NCBI RefSeq assembly: GCF_030151385.1
Contig: NZ_JASLDS010000026.1
Location: 62,001 to 126,000, forward strand
Direction: 5' to 3'
Source of the DNA: Soonwooa sp.
GTDB lineage: Bacteria; Bacteroidota; Bacteroidia; Flavobacteriales; Weeksellaceae
DNA: 64,000 bases
Below, in pieces: positions 35,269-44,115 of the stretch. Both the position numbers and the translations under genes were made by a program. The notes below the pieces were generated by a model that saw only the letters and a program-made list of their open reading frames with translations, had not been told where the DNA came from and did no database searches. Position 1 is the first letter of the stretch. Each line of letters starts with the position of its first letter.

Positions 35269-36447
35269 TTAAAGTAGTTCATAAATCGCTGCTGCACCTT
35301 GACCAGTTCCAACGCACATCGTTACCATTCCGTATTTTTGGTTACGTTTTTTCATTTCGTCGAATAACTGAACCGCCAATTTTGCTCCTGTACATCCAAG
35401 TGGGTGACCAAGTGCGATTGCGCCTCCGTTTACGTTTGTGATTTCTGGATTGATTCCTAACTCATTGATTACGGCAACCGATTGAGAAGCAAATGCTTCA
35501 TTAAGTTCGATTAAGTCGATGTCATTTAGTTGAAGTCCAGCTTGTTTTAATGCTTTTGGTACTGCATAAACTGGTCCCATTCCCATAATTCTTGGCTCTA
35601 AACCTGCTGCAGTGTAAGAAACTAATCTTGCTTCTGGCTCTAAACCAAGTTCTTTTACCATTTCTTCGGACATTACGATTACGAAAGCCGCGCCGTCTGA
35701 CATTTGAGAAGAGTTTCCTGCCGTTACGCTTCCGCCTTGTGCGAAAACTGGTTTTAATTTTGCCAAACCTTCCAAAGAAGTATCTGCTCTTGGACCTTCA
35801 TCCATTGCAAATTCTACTTTTTTGGTTTGCAATTTTTGATTTTCGTCGATAAAAGTATATTCTACGGGCATTGGAACGATTTGGTCTTTGAATCTTCCTT
35901 CTGCAATCGCTTTCAAAGCTTTTTGATGAGATTTAAAAGCAAATTCGTCCTGAGCTTCTCTTGAAACATTGAATTCCTTAGCTACCGCTTCCGCCGTGTA
36001 TCCCATTCCCCAATAATAATCGGGATTTGATTTTGCTAAAATAGGGTCTGGAACGGGTTTGTAACCACCCATTGGAATATAACTCATCGATTCTGTACCA
36101 CCTGCGATGATACAATCAGCCATTCCAGATTGGATTTTTGCAGTCGCAATCGCAATCGCCTCCGAACCTGATGCGCAATATCTGTTGATGGTAACGCCTG
36201 GAACTTTGTCGGTGTTTAGTCCCATTAAAGAGATTAAACGCGCAACGTTCAAGCCTTGTTCTGCTTCTGGCATTGCATTTCCAACGATAAGGTCGTCGAT
36301 TCTGTTTTTATCTAATTGCGGAACGTCAGCCATTAGTTTTTCGATAACTGTTGCTGCCATTTCGTCGGGTCTTGTAAAGCGTAGTGAGCCTTTTGGAGCT
36401 TTTCCAATCGCTGTACGGTAACCTTTTATAATGTATGCTGTTTTCAT
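35269..36447 (-). CDS. fadA: acetyl-CoA C-acyltransferase (thiolase)
   Basis: 392 residues. The nucleophilic Cys lies in RYCASGSEAIAIATAKIQ, and the C-terminal pair is NGGAIALGHPLGCTGAKLA plus TMCVGTGQGAAAIYE, the complete thiolase set. NEAFASQ also occurs near residue 320. It releases acetyl-CoA in beta-oxidation. It lies between FadN and FadE in the order seen in Bacillus fadNAE. Upstream, a RAYT gene and REP hairpins (36484-37096) separate it from fadN, which may change its expression. Confidence 0.95.
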   Translation of the reverse strand: MKTAYIIKGYRTAIGKAPKGSLRFTRPDEMAATVIEKLMADVPQLDKNRIDDLIVGNAMPEAEQGLNVARLISLMGLNTDKVPGVTINRYCASGSEAIAIATAKIQSGMADCIIAGGTESMSYIPMGGYKPVPDPILAKSNPDYYWGMGYTAEAVAKEFNVSREAQDEFAFKSHQKALKAIAEGRFKDQIVPMPVEYTFIDENQKLQTKKVEFAMDEGPRADTSLEGLAKLKPVFAQGGSVTAGNSSQMSDGAAFVIVMSEEMVKELGLEPEARLVSYTAAGLEPRIMGMGPVYAVPKALKQAGLQLNDIDLIELNEAFASQSVAVINELGINPEITNVNGGAIALGHPLGCTGAKLAVQLFDEMKKRNQKYGMVTMCVGTGQGAAAIYELL

Positions 36448-36483
36448 TTTTTGTTAATTAAAATTAATTTTTCTTTGCTTTTT

Positions 36484-36557
36484 GCCTCGTAGAGGTTTTC
36501 TGTTAATAGCCTAGGATTTGAGCGGTAAGCGGAGCTCCGTAGGAGCGACCTGTTAAT
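36484..36557. repeat. left REP hairpins of the RAYT element
   Basis: Two short hairpin units: CCTCGTAGAGG with TTTTCTGTTAAT (36485-36507) and AGCTCCGTAGGAGCGACCTG TTAAT (36533-36557). Both carry the GTAG tetranucleotide typical of REP sequences. The second overlaps the stop of the transposase gene and is the exact inverse of 37072-37096. Confidence 0.8.
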
Positions 36558-37017
36558 CTTCTATCCAATCGAATAAATATTTAGAATCATATTCAATTTC
36601 AAATTTTTGCATGAAGTCTAAATATTCTTCTCGAAATGATTTATTTTTATGATGTTCTTCTTGATTTAAAATATATTTTACAACGGTATCTACACTGCTT
36701 TTCGAATATGAAAATGCACCATAACCTTCTTGCCAATGGAATTTTCCATTCATCCATTTTTTATCATTGATAAATTTTGATGAACCTGCTTTAATATCTC
36801 TAACTAAATCAGAAATAGAAATCGCTGGACTCATACTGACAAGCAGATGCACATGATCTGGCATTGCAAATACCGCAAATAATTTTTGTCCTCTGTTAGT
36901 AACAATCCCTGAAATAAATTTATGCAACTCCTCTCTGTTTTCTTTCGAAATCAAGTTTTGTCTTCCACTAACAGCGAAAACAATTTGGATATAAATTTGT
37001 GTGTACGTGTTTGCCAT
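36553..37017 (-). mobile_element. REP-associated tyrosine transposase (RAYT, Y1 family)
   Basis: 154 residues of the IS200/IS605-type Y1 HUH family. The metal-binding HUH motif is seen in MPDHVHLLVSM, and the catalytic Tyr is likely that of WQEGYGAFSYS. The start is ANTYTQIYIQIVFAVSGRQN. Its gene is bounded by hairpins with GTAG words that are exact inverted repeats of each other (36533-36557 and 37072-37096). RAYTs are thought to move such REP units by single-strand transfer. The frame is open and full length, so it may be active. Confidence 0.9.
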
Positions 37018-37021
37018 AACA

Positions 37022-37096
37022 ATTATCAGGTCGCCTCTACGAGGTTCAACAAAATAAATTCACTTTCTGCTATTAACAGGTCGCTCCTACGGAGCT
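37022..37096. repeat. right REP hairpins of the RAYT element
   Basis: ATTATCAGGTCGCCTCTACG AGG (37022-37044) and ATTAACAGGTCGCTCCTACG GAGCT (37072-37096). Each folds to a small stem around TAC. Together with the left pair they give a symmetrical REP-RAYT-REP arrangement of about 610 bp. Confidence 0.8.
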
Positions 37097-37101
37097 TCCC
37101 A

Positions 37102-39507
37102 CTAATTACGCAACGGTTTCCCAGTTTGTAACATGTGCTGAATTCTCTCAAGAGTTTTTCTTTCGCCACAAAGGGAAAGGAAAGTTTCTCTTTCAAGATT
37201 CAATAAATATCTCTCGGAAACGGCAGTTGGCTCAGAAAGATTTCCGCCTACCATTACGTTTGCTAATTTATCTGCAATTTTCTTGTCGTATTCTGAAATA
37301 TAATTTCCAGCAAGCATTTGGTCAGTACCTACGTAGAACATACCCAGAGCATCTTTACCAAGAACCGTCACTTTTTGCTCAATAGGTTGCGTGTAACCTT
37401 GCTCAGCCATAAGTTTAGCCACTTTTTTAGCCTCAGCAATTTGACGTTTTTTATCAACAACAACGATGTCTTTTCCGTGCTCCAAAATTCCCATGTCGTA
37501 AGCTTCGTAAGCCGAAGTCGCCACTTTAGCCGTTGCGATATTCATGAAAGCGTCGCGAAGTCTGTTGGTTTTAACATCGTCTTTCATAAACTCTCTGCAA
37601 GTTCTCAACGTCAATTCTTTGGTACCACCACCGCCAGGAATTACTCCAACGCCAAGCTCCACCAATCCGATATACGTTTCTGCAGCAGCAACAACGCGGT
37701 CAGCGTGAAGCGTCATTTCGCAACCACCACCCAAAGTCATTGTGTGAGGAGCAACTACAACAGGAATCGACGAGTAACGAATTCTCATCATCGAGTTTTG
37801 GAAATATGCAATCGCCATATTCAAGTCGTCCCAATCTTGGTCAACCGCCATCATCATAATCATCGCCAAATTAGCACCAACCGAGAAGTTAGCACCTTGG
37901 TTTCCGATTACCAATCCGTCGTATTCTTTTTCTGCAAGGTCGATTGCTCGGTTTAGTCCATCAAGAACTTCACCACCCAAAGAATTCATTTTAGAATGAA
38001 CTTCGAAGTTGATAATTCCGTCTCCTAAATCTAAAATCGAAGAACCAGAATTGCTCCAAAGTGTTTTGTTTTTTCTGATATTATCAAGGATGATAAAGGC
38101 TTCCTGACCTGGGATTTGGTCGTAGTTACCTGTGTTTTTATCGTAGAAAATACTTTGACCTTCATCATTAACTTTATAGAAAGTTTCATTTTTAGAAGCC
38201 AATTCTTTAGCCCAATCCGAAACTTCGTAACCCGCTTCTTTAGCCAATTCGATACCTTTTTGAACGCCTACAGCATCCCAAATTTCGAAAGGACCATTTT
38301 CCCAACCGAAACCAGCTTTCATCGCATCGTCGATTTTGTAGATGTCGTCAGAAATTTCAGGAACTTTGTGAGAAACGTATGCGAACATCGCTCCCAAGGT
38401 CAATCTGTAGAATTCGCCAGCTTTATCTTTACCACCGATTAAAACTTTGAAACGGTCCAAAGGTTTTTCTATCGTTTTTGTTAATTCTAAAGTTGGGAAA
38501 CTTACTTTTCCTTGCGTTTCGTATTCTAAAGTATCAAGATTTAATCTTAAAATATCTGAGCTTCCATCGGCGTTTTTAACTTTTTTGAAGAAACCTTGAC
38601 CCGATTTTGAGCCCAAGAAATTGTTATTCATCAAAAAGTCGATGTAGCTCGGCATTGCAAATTGGTCCTTGAACATATCTTGCTCAACACCACTTTCGCG
38701 AACGCCGTTAGCCACGTGTACCAACGTATCCAAACCTACAACATCCGCCGTACGGAAAGTCGCTGATTTTGGACGACCGATAACTGGTCCAGTTAATTTA
38801 TCAACATCAGAAATGTTTAAACCTAATTTCTGAATCGTATTAAAGATGTTCATAATCCCGAAAACACCGATTCTGTTAGCGATAAAAGCTGGCGTATCTT
38901 TTGCCAAAACAGTGGTTTTTCCAAGGAATTTCGCTCCGTAAGACATGTAGAAATCTACAACTTCTGGAAGCGTGTGCGGCGTTGGAATAATCTCCAACAA
39001 CGGCAAATAACGAACAGGGTTGAAGAAGTGTGTACCTGCGAAATAATCTTTGAAATCATCGCTTCTGCCTTCTGTCAAAAGATGAATCGGAATCCCCGAA
39101 GTGTTCGACGAAACCAAAGTTCCTGGCTTGCGGAATTGCTCGATTTTTTCGTAAACCGATTTTTTGATGTCCAATCTTTCTACAACAACTTCGATAATCC
39201 AATCGGTATTCGCGATTTTCTTCATATCGTCGTCGAAGTTTCCTACTTTAATTCTGTCCGCAAATTTTGGAGAATAGAGTAGCGCAGGGCTTGATTTCTG
39301 AAGTTTTGCTAAATTTTCGGCGGCAATTCTGTTGCGAACCGCTTTGTCTTCTTTAGTCAAACCTTTTTTTTGTTCAGCTTCAGTAAGTTCGAAAGGAACA
39401 ATGTCCAAAAGCAATACTTCCACGCCAATGTTTGCAAAGTGCGCAGCAATACCGCTTCCCATGATTCCGGAACCTAATACTGTAACGTGTTTGATTCGTC
39501 TTTTCAT
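37102..39507 (-). CDS. fadN: bifunctional 3-hydroxyacyl-CoA dehydrogenase / enoyl-CoA hydratase (FadN type)
   Basis: 801 residues. The dehydrogenase comes first: GSGIMGSGIAAHFANIGVEV is the NAD motif, and SNTSGIPIHLLTEG and HFFNPVRYLPLLEIIPTPHT follow. The hydratase part is at the C-terminus (SVGANLAMIMMM and LGGGCEMTLHADRVVAAAET). This order, with dehydrogenase first, is that of Bacillus FadN, not of E. coli FadB. It carries out hydration and oxidation in the beta-oxidation spiral. The leader carries a 39-base duplication with a mini-ORF (39507-39557). Confidence 0.93.
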   Translation of the reverse strand: MKRRIKHVTVLGSGIMGSGIAAHFANIGVEVLLLDIVPFELTEAEQKKGLTKEDKAVRNRIAAENLAKLQKSSPALLYSPKFADRIKVGNFDDDMKKIANTDWIIEVVVERLDIKKSVYEKIEQFRKPGTLVSSNTSGIPIHLLTEGRSDDFKDYFAGTHFFNPVRYLPLLEIIPTPHTLPEVVDFYMSYGAKFLGKTTVLAKDTPAFIANRIGVFGIMNIFNTIQKLGLNISDVDKLTGPVIGRPKSATFRTADVVGLDTLVHVANGVRESGVEQDMFKDQFAMPSYIDFLMNNNFLGSKSGQGFFKKVKNADGSSDILRLNLDTLEYETQGKVSFPTLELTKTIEKPLDRFKVLIGGKDKAGEFYRLTLGAMFAYVSHKVPEISDDIYKIDDAMKAGFGWENGPFEIWDAVGVQKGIELAKEAGYEVSDWAKELASKNETFYKVNDEGQSIFYDKNTGNYDQIPGQEAFIILDNIRKNKTLWSNSGSSILDLGDGIINFEVHSKMNSLGGEVLDGLNRAIDLAEKEYDGLVIGNQGANFSVGANLAMIMMMAVDQDWDDLNMAIAYFQNSMMRIRYSSIPVVVAPHTMTLGGGCEMTLHADRVVAAAETYIGLVELGVGVIPGGGGTKELTLRTCREFMKDDVKTNRLRDAFMNIATAKVATSAYEAYDMGILEHGKDIVVVDKKRQIAEAKKVAKLMAEQGYTQPIEQKVTVLGKDALGMFYVGTDQMLAGNYISEYDKKIADKLANVMVGGNLSEPTAVSERYLLNLERETFLSLCGERKTLERIQHMLQTGKPLRN

Positions 39508-39590
39508 TATTTTTTATTATTTAATTTTATTGGAATAATGGAATCTTGCGATTTCATTATGATTTTGTATTTAATTTTATTTGAATAATG
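39502..39590 (-). repeat. duplicated fadN leader segment
   Basis: The sequences 39502-39540 and 39552-39590 are imperfect copies with a 50-base period, sharing TTTCATTAT and TTTAATTTTATTNGAATAATG. The copy nearest the gene holds the fadN start codon; the other holds a similar ATG. Confidence 0.6.
39507..39557 (-). CDS. possible 16-codon upstream ORF coupled to fadN
   Basis: ATG at 39557 (MKSQDSIIPIKLNNKK) ends with TAA that overlaps the fadN start (TAATG). It results from the leader duplication and could couple translation of fadN. There is no evidence that it is translated. Confidence 0.25.
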   Translation of the reverse strand: MKSQDSIIPIKLNNKK

Positions 39591-39608
39591 TTTTATAAAA
39601 ACACTATG

Positions 39609-40061
39609 TTATTTCTTGTTATTAAGATCGTTGGCGATTTTTAGAATTTGAGTCATCACTTCCTTGAAAACTTCAAATTTTTCTTGAGGAATGGTTTCAA
39701 CAACTTTGGTGTTAAAATCAAGAACAACCTTTTTAGATAGATTACGCGATTCGATGCCTTTATCCGTTAACTTAATAATAACTTCGCGTTTGTCAGTCGT
39801 CGTTTTTTCTTTATAGATATAACCATTGTCTTCCAAAAGTTTGATAATTCTTGTCAATGACGTTGGTTCGATTGCCATTTTAGGACCAAGATTCGTACTT
39901 CTAGTACCTTCTTTTGGGTCAATTTTTAGCAATGTCAATGCTTGTACTGCTGTAGAATTGTATAGCGATGCTTTGTCCGAATACATTTTGGATACAGCTA
40001 ACCACGCAGATTTAAGTAATAAATCTACACTTTCAACTTTATCAGAATTTTTCTTTTCCAT
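39609..40061 (-). CDS. MarR-family transcription regulator of the fad operon
   Basis: 150 residues from ATG at 40061 (MEKKNSDKVESVDLLLKSAW); an ATG three codons upstream is possible. It has a winged helix-turn-helix typical of MarR: IDPKEGTRSTNLGPKMAIEP, TSLTRIIKLLEDNGYIYKEK and TDKREVIIKLTDKG (wing). It is the first gene of the beta-oxidation operon, and the palindrome 40097-40120 sits across its promoter. It is therefore likely an autoregulated repressor that responds to a fatty acid or acyl-CoA. Confidence 0.9.
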   Translation of the reverse strand: MEKKNSDKVESVDLLLKSAWLAVSKMYSDKASLYNSTAVQALTLLKIDPKEGTRSTNLGPKMAIEPTSLTRIIKLLEDNGYIYKEKTTTDKREVIIKLTDKGIESRNLSKKVVLDFNTKVVETIPQEKFEVFKEVMTQILKIANDLNNKK

Positions 40062-40083
40062 AATAACCATTAAAGTGATTACT

Positions 40084-40091
40084 CAAAATTA
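40084..40091 (-). promoter_or_regulatory. -7 element of the marR-fad promoter
   Basis: TAATTTTG on the minus strand matches the Bacteroidota -7 consensus TAnnTTTG exactly. The palindromic operator starts 6 bases upstream and covers the expected -33 region. Confidence 0.55.
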
Positions 40092-40096
40092 GGAAA

Positions 40097-40120
40097 ATAT
40101 ATTATGCATGCATAGTATAT
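40097..40120. promoter_or_regulatory. palindromic operator upstream of marR-fadNAE
   Basis: 24-base palindrome centred on GCATGC with one mismatched pair (core TATGCATGCATA). The twenty bases 40099-40118 recur at 51193-51212 upstream of etfBA with one substitution. Its position over the promoter fits repression by the adjacent MarR protein. Confidence 0.7.
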
Positions 40121-40200
40121 CTAAGTTAAATAAATGTTAAATATTGAGAATCAGTGGGTTAATTGCTATGCTATTCGCAATAAATAGAAAATAAAATTAT

Positions 40201-41142
40201 CTAAAATGTAGATTTTAAGCGAGTTTGTAGCGAATTTTTTATTTCTGAAAGGTTTTTGTGATAACTTAATGAAGAATTTTCGTTAATTGACCACAAATTG
40301 TCATTGTAAGTTATTGAAAACGAGGATAAATCTTCATCGAAATTCTTTTGAAGAAATGAAAATAACAATTCTTTTTCGAGTTGTGGCGCGAAAATTTTAG
40401 GAGAAACAAATTTAGAATTTATGTCAAAAATATGAGGGTCGAGGAAGTTTTTGTACTCTAGAAGAATTTCTTCCGTTATTCCAGAGCTTAATTTTTGGTC
40501 GCGAATCCACCAAATTTTATCAGCAAACTCACGTGCAAGACGCCAATCATGCGACGAAAATAAAATTAATTTGTTTTGCGTTTTTGCCAGTGAACGGAGC
40601 AATTTTAAAATAATTAATTTGTTTTCTTCGTCCAAATGCGTTGTTGGCTCATCCAAAATAATAATCGGAGAGTTTTGTGCTAAAGCTCGACCAATAAAAG
40701 CTTTTTGAAGATTTCCGTCAGATAAGTGTTGCAGTTGCGTTTGTCGATATTGCTCTAGATTGAGTTTAGAAATAATCTCAGAGATTTCCTTTTTATCTTT
40801 TTCATTAATTTTAAAATAATAAGGATAATGAATATACTTTCCAAAGTTGATAAGTTCCTCAACGCTGTAATTGGTTGGGATTTCTGCTTTGGAAAAAACA
40901 ATTGCAACATCTTCGGCAATAGCTTGTTGAGAAATGGATTTTAAAGATTTTCCATCAATTAAAATATCACCTTTTAAAATTTGATTTTGTTTAAGTAAGG
41001 TTTTTATCAATGTTGTTTTACCAACGCCGTTATTTCCCATCAATAGGATGATTTCGCCAAGATTTGCTTCTGTATTAATATCTGAAACCAAATTTTTGTT
41101 GTAGCCAATACTTAAGTCTTTCAATTCTAAAAACGCACTCAT
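40201..41142 (-). CDS. ABC transporter ATPase for iron compounds (FecE/BtuD type)
   Basis: 313 residues. Walker A is GNNGVGKTTLIK, the signature is LSDGNLQKAFIGRALA, and Walker B is PIIILDEPTTHLDEENK, followed by the switch His in LFSSHDWRLA. The N-terminal 215 residues form the ATPase; the last 100 are an extra region of unknown role. It lies 2 bases after a FecCD permease. No binding-protein gene is next to it. The pair would import a ferric siderophore, haem or cobalamin. Confidence 0.92.
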   Translation of the reverse strand: MSAFLELKDLSIGYNKNLVSDINTEANLGEIILLMGNNGVGKTTLIKTLLKQNQILKGDILIDGKSLKSISQQAIAEDVAIVFSKAEIPTNYSVEELINFGKYIHYPYYFKINEKDKKEISEIISKLNLEQYRQTQLQHLSDGNLQKAFIGRALAQNSPIIILDEPTTHLDEENKLIILKLLRSLAKTQNKLILFSSHDWRLAREFADKIWWIRDQKLSSGITEEILLEYKNFLDPHIFDINSKFVSPKIFAPQLEKELLFSFLQKNFDEDLSSFSITYNDNLWSINENSSLSYHKNLSEIKNSLQTRLKSTF

Positions 41143-41144
41143 AA

Positions 41145-42122
41145 TTAAATATTTTTAGATTGTTTAAGAAGCATCAAAAGTATAACTGGAATACCAATAA
41201 CCGAAGTGATGATATTGATTGGGAACTGCGTCAACTCTGATAAAATTGAAAAACTTAACATAATAAAAATTCCCATTATCATGTTGAGAATCCATTGATG
41301 CCAAAGTTTTGATGGATTAAATAACAAACGACAAAAATGTGGCACGACAATTCCGACGAATAATATCGGTCCTAAAAACGCAGTAACAGACGCTGATAGT
41401 AGGGATGTGGCAATAATTATGAAATACTTTAAAGTCTCAAGATTAACACCAATACTTCGTGCATAAGAAGTTCCGAAAGCGCTTCCCATTAATGGTTTTA
41501 TAGATTTGAAGCTGAAAAATAGTCCTATTAGTACGATTAAAAATAATATTAAAAGTTGCTCACGACTTACATTATTATTGGCACCAAATGACCACAGAAT
41601 GTAGTTTTTGAGACTTTGACTTTCGACATAAAATTGCAAAATGCTGACAATTGCACCTGCCAAGGCAGATATTAAAAAACCAAAAATTATAATAAAAGAC
41701 GCATTTTGAAAACGCTTTGAAAACAAAATCAAAACCAGCATTAATACCAAGCTTCCGCCAATTGCCGAGATGCTGATAAAACTATTTTGTAGGAAATCTG
41801 GCAAAATCCAAGATTGCGAAAAGAAGATGAAACATGCAACAGCCAAACTCGAAACCGAAGTGATTCCCAAAACGTCTGGCCCAGCCAAAGGATTTTTAAA
41901 ATATTCTTGTAACAAAAAACCACTACTCGGAATCGAAATGCCTGCCAAAATCATCGCTAATACGCGATTAATTCTGATGTCGGCAATCGCAGCGTTGACA
42001 GAATTTTCATCAAAAAAATCTTGAAAACGTAATTGGATAAAACCGATATTCAGGTTGATAGCAACAGCGACAAGAATGCCGATGCCTAATGCAAAACCAA
42101 GAATTCGGAAGCTTTTAGCCAT
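41145..42122 (-). CDS. FecCD-family ABC transporter permease
   Basis: 325 residues with about ten hydrophobic segments. Motifs typical of BtuC/FecD are seen: RINRVLAMILAGISIPSSGF, NPLAGPDVLGITS and the coupling region GTSYARSIGVNL, plus VGIVVPHFCRLLF. It forms the inner-membrane channel for an iron-siderophore or corrinoid ABC importer, together with the ATPase directly downstream. The substrate-binding lipoprotein must be encoded elsewhere. It could serve siderophores taken up by the receptor of the 6.4-18.5 kb block. Confidence 0.92.
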   Translation of the reverse strand: MAKSFRILGFALGIGILVAVAINLNIGFIQLRFQDFFDENSVNAAIADIRINRVLAMILAGISIPSSGFLLQEYFKNPLAGPDVLGITSVSSLAVACFIFFSQSWILPDFLQNSFISISAIGGSLVLMLVLILFSKRFQNASFIIIFGFLISALAGAIVSILQFYVESQSLKNYILWSFGANNNVSREQLLILFLIVLIGLFFSFKSIKPLMGSAFGTSYARSIGVNLETLKYFIIIATSLLSASVTAFLGPILFVGIVVPHFCRLLFNPSKLWHQWILNMIMGIFIMLSFSILSELTQFPINIITSVIGIPVILLMLLKQSKNI

Positions 42123-42161
42123 AGTTTATTTTGTCTGCCAAAAGTACAATTATTAAAAAGA

Positions 42162-42189
42162 AAAAAGACATCCAAGTGGATGTCTTTTT
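42162..42189 (-). terminator. Rho-independent terminator
   Basis: A 12-bp stem (AAAAAGACATCC/GGATGTCTTTTT) with a 4-base loop is followed on the minus strand by TTTTAATAATTG. It lies just beyond the stop of the TlpA-like gene (42192). Confidence 0.85.
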
Positions 42190-42191
42190 GA

Positions 42192-42827
42192 TTATTTTTT
42201 GCCTGTAATCTTACTCTTTTCTTTCTGTTGGTCTAAGTTTGGAGCAAAATTAGCAGCCATCATTTTATCGATTTTGCTATTTATTTCCTCTTTTTGCATC
42301 GACCCCATATATTCGTCGACCATATTTCCGCGACGCATTAATGTGAAAGGAATTGCTTCGCCATTCCAAGTGTCAAAATTTTCTTTAAAAAATTCTGGTG
42401 TCAAATTGCTACCATCAAGCAATACGATATTATTGCGAAGTCCATATTCATCAGCGAAATCGCTAACCGAAGTTTTCCAATCCGATTTGTTATCAAGACT
42501 TACAAACGTGAATTTTACAGGTTGCCCTTTTAAAGCTTCCATTTTTTCTTTGAAATGTGGAATTTCTATCATACAAGGTTGGCACCAAGTTGCAAAAAAG
42601 TTGGTTACATATAAGGTATCGTTTGTTTTTGCAGCCAAAATATTTGGCATTTGTGCTGGCTGGAATTCTACTAAATCTTTATGGATAATTGCAGAATCTT
42701 CTTCTACTTTGGCACCGATTGTTGTTGAATCAGTTTCTTTATTTTTCTCTTCGAATTTTAGTTCTTTATCGTTTTTACATGCAATTAAAGACGCCCCCAA
42801 AACAAGGCTTAAGACTAATTTTCTCAT
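42192..42827 (-). CDS. TlpA/ResA-like thioredoxin lipoprotein
   Basis: 211 residues. The lipobox LGASLIACKN at residues 11-20 marks a membrane-anchored lipoprotein. The redox motif WCQPC lies in YVTNFFATWCQPCMIEIPHF, and the cis-Pro region is GEAIPFTLMRRG. Such proteins reduce disulfides in the periplasm, often for cytochrome c or copper maturation. The partner or target is unknown here. The upstream neighbour is divergent; a terminator sits between this gene and the FecD gene. Confidence 0.9.
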   Translation of the reverse strand: MRKLVLSLVLGASLIACKNDKELKFEEKNKETDSTTIGAKVEEDSAIIHKDLVEFQPAQMPNILAAKTNDTLYVTNFFATWCQPCMIEIPHFKEKMEALKGQPVKFTFVSLDNKSDWKTSVSDFADEYGLRNNIVLLDGSNLTPEFFKENFDTWNGEAIPFTLMRRGNMVDEYMGSMQKEEINSKIDKMMAANFAPNLDQQKEKSKITGKK

Positions 42828-42907
42828 TTATTTTATTTTGATTATTAAAAGCTTGAAATTGTTTTTACGAAATTATACTTTGATAATTTTTGATTAATTT
42901 TGAGGCT

Positions 42908-44041
42908 ATGACAGAACAAATTTTTGCAGTTGGAAATCAACCTCAGTTTTATCGGTTAAAATTAGTTAAAAAAATAGACTTAACCAAAGATAGTTTCTTA
43001 TTGGGTTTCGAAATTCCTCAAGAATTAAAATCTGTTTTCGCTTATAAATCAGGACAATACGTTGGCTTAAAGTTCAATATTAATGAATTAGAAAAAATTA
43101 ACGATTACTCGATAACGACTGCTCCCGAGGAAGAAAACTTCGAAGTTGCTATTAAAATCAGTTCTCCAGAGAGTTCTGCAAATGCGATTTATCAAAACTA
43201 TAATGTTGGTGACGAGATGTCTGTCAGTACGCCGCAAGGTCGTTTTTCTTTGATTTTGAAACCCGACGAAAAAAGAAGCATTCTTGCTTTTGCTGCAGGA
43301 ATTGGAATTACGCCTATTTTTAGCCAAATCAAAAATCTTTTGCATCATGAACCTAGCACAAGGATTTTCTTATTTTATAGTAATAAAACTCAGCAAGATG
43401 TTATTTTTAAATCTGAGTTAGATAAATTAGAACAAGATTATTCTGACCGATTTTTTGTTCATTATTTTTTCTCGCGGGAGCGGATTAATAATTTGCTTTT
43501 CGAAGGCCGATTCGATGACAAAAAGGTTGGGCTTATTATCAATCAGATTTTGCATTTGGACGTAGAAGACGAGGAGTCAACGATTTGGGATGCAACCGAT
43601 AAAGTCGTGATTTGTGGTCCGGGAGAAATGATAAAAAGCGTTGCCAATGCTTGTTATAATCGCGGAATTCCGAAGCGTGATATTCATTTTGAATTGTTTC
43701 AATCTTTTAACGAAGATATTTATCCGCAAGAAAAAGCTTTTCCTTTGGTTGAAAATATCAAGGTTAAAATTAAATACAATCATCTGATAGAGGAAGATAT
43801 TATTCTTAAAAATAACAAGGGAAAAATTCTGCAACAATTGTTGGGACTGGGAATTAATGTTCCATATTCTTGTAAGTCTGGCGTTTGCGGTAGTTGTCTT
43901 TGCAAACTTAAAAATGGTGAAGTGGAAATGGAAGAGAATGAGTATCTTACGGATAGAGAACTTGCAGAATCCAAGATTTTGCCTTGTTCGGCAATTGCGA
44001 TGAGTCAAGATTTATTTTTGGATTTTGATATTATTGATTAA
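42908..44041 (+). CDS. ferredoxin-type NADPH reductase (PaaE-like, plant-type [2Fe-2S])
   Basis: 377 residues from ATG at 42908 (MTEQIFAVGNQPQFYRLKLV); an upstream in-frame start at 42890 is poorer. An FAD-binding barrel (YKSGQYVGLKF), an NAD(P)H domain (AFAAGIGITPIFSQI) and a C-terminal [2Fe-2S] domain with the Cys set CKSGVCGSCLCKL...C (CxxxxCxxC plus a distal Cys) occur in that order. It shuttles electrons to an oxygenase or reductase, as PaaE does for phenylacetyl-CoA epoxidase; no paa genes are seen nearby. Confidence 0.9.
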   Translation: MTEQIFAVGNQPQFYRLKLVKKIDLTKDSFLLGFEIPQELKSVFAYKSGQYVGLKFNINELEKINDYSITTAPEEENFEVAIKISSPESSANAIYQNYNVGDEMSVSTPQGRFSLILKPDEKRSILAFAAGIGITPIFSQIKNLLHHEPSTRIFLFYSNKTQQDVIFKSELDKLEQDYSDRFFVHYFFSRERINNLLFEGRFDDKKVGLIINQILHLDVEDEESTIWDATDKVVICGPGEMIKSVANACYNRGIPKRDIHFELFQSFNEDIYPQEKAFPLVENIKVKIKYNHLIEEDIILKNNKGKILQQLLGLGINVPYSCKSGVCGSCLCKLKNGEVEMEENEYLTDRELAESKILPCSAIAMSQDLFLDFDIID

Positions 44042-44115
44042 TAGTTTTTAGTCTGTTTTTAAAAAATTATAGTTAAATTCACTGTCTCAAAAATATAGTT
44101 AGCGAACCAGTTTGT

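Noticed and set aside
37318..37956. Plus-strand 212-codon ORF opposite fadN
   Set aside because: It is antisense to a well-supported gene and has no signal or domain of its own.
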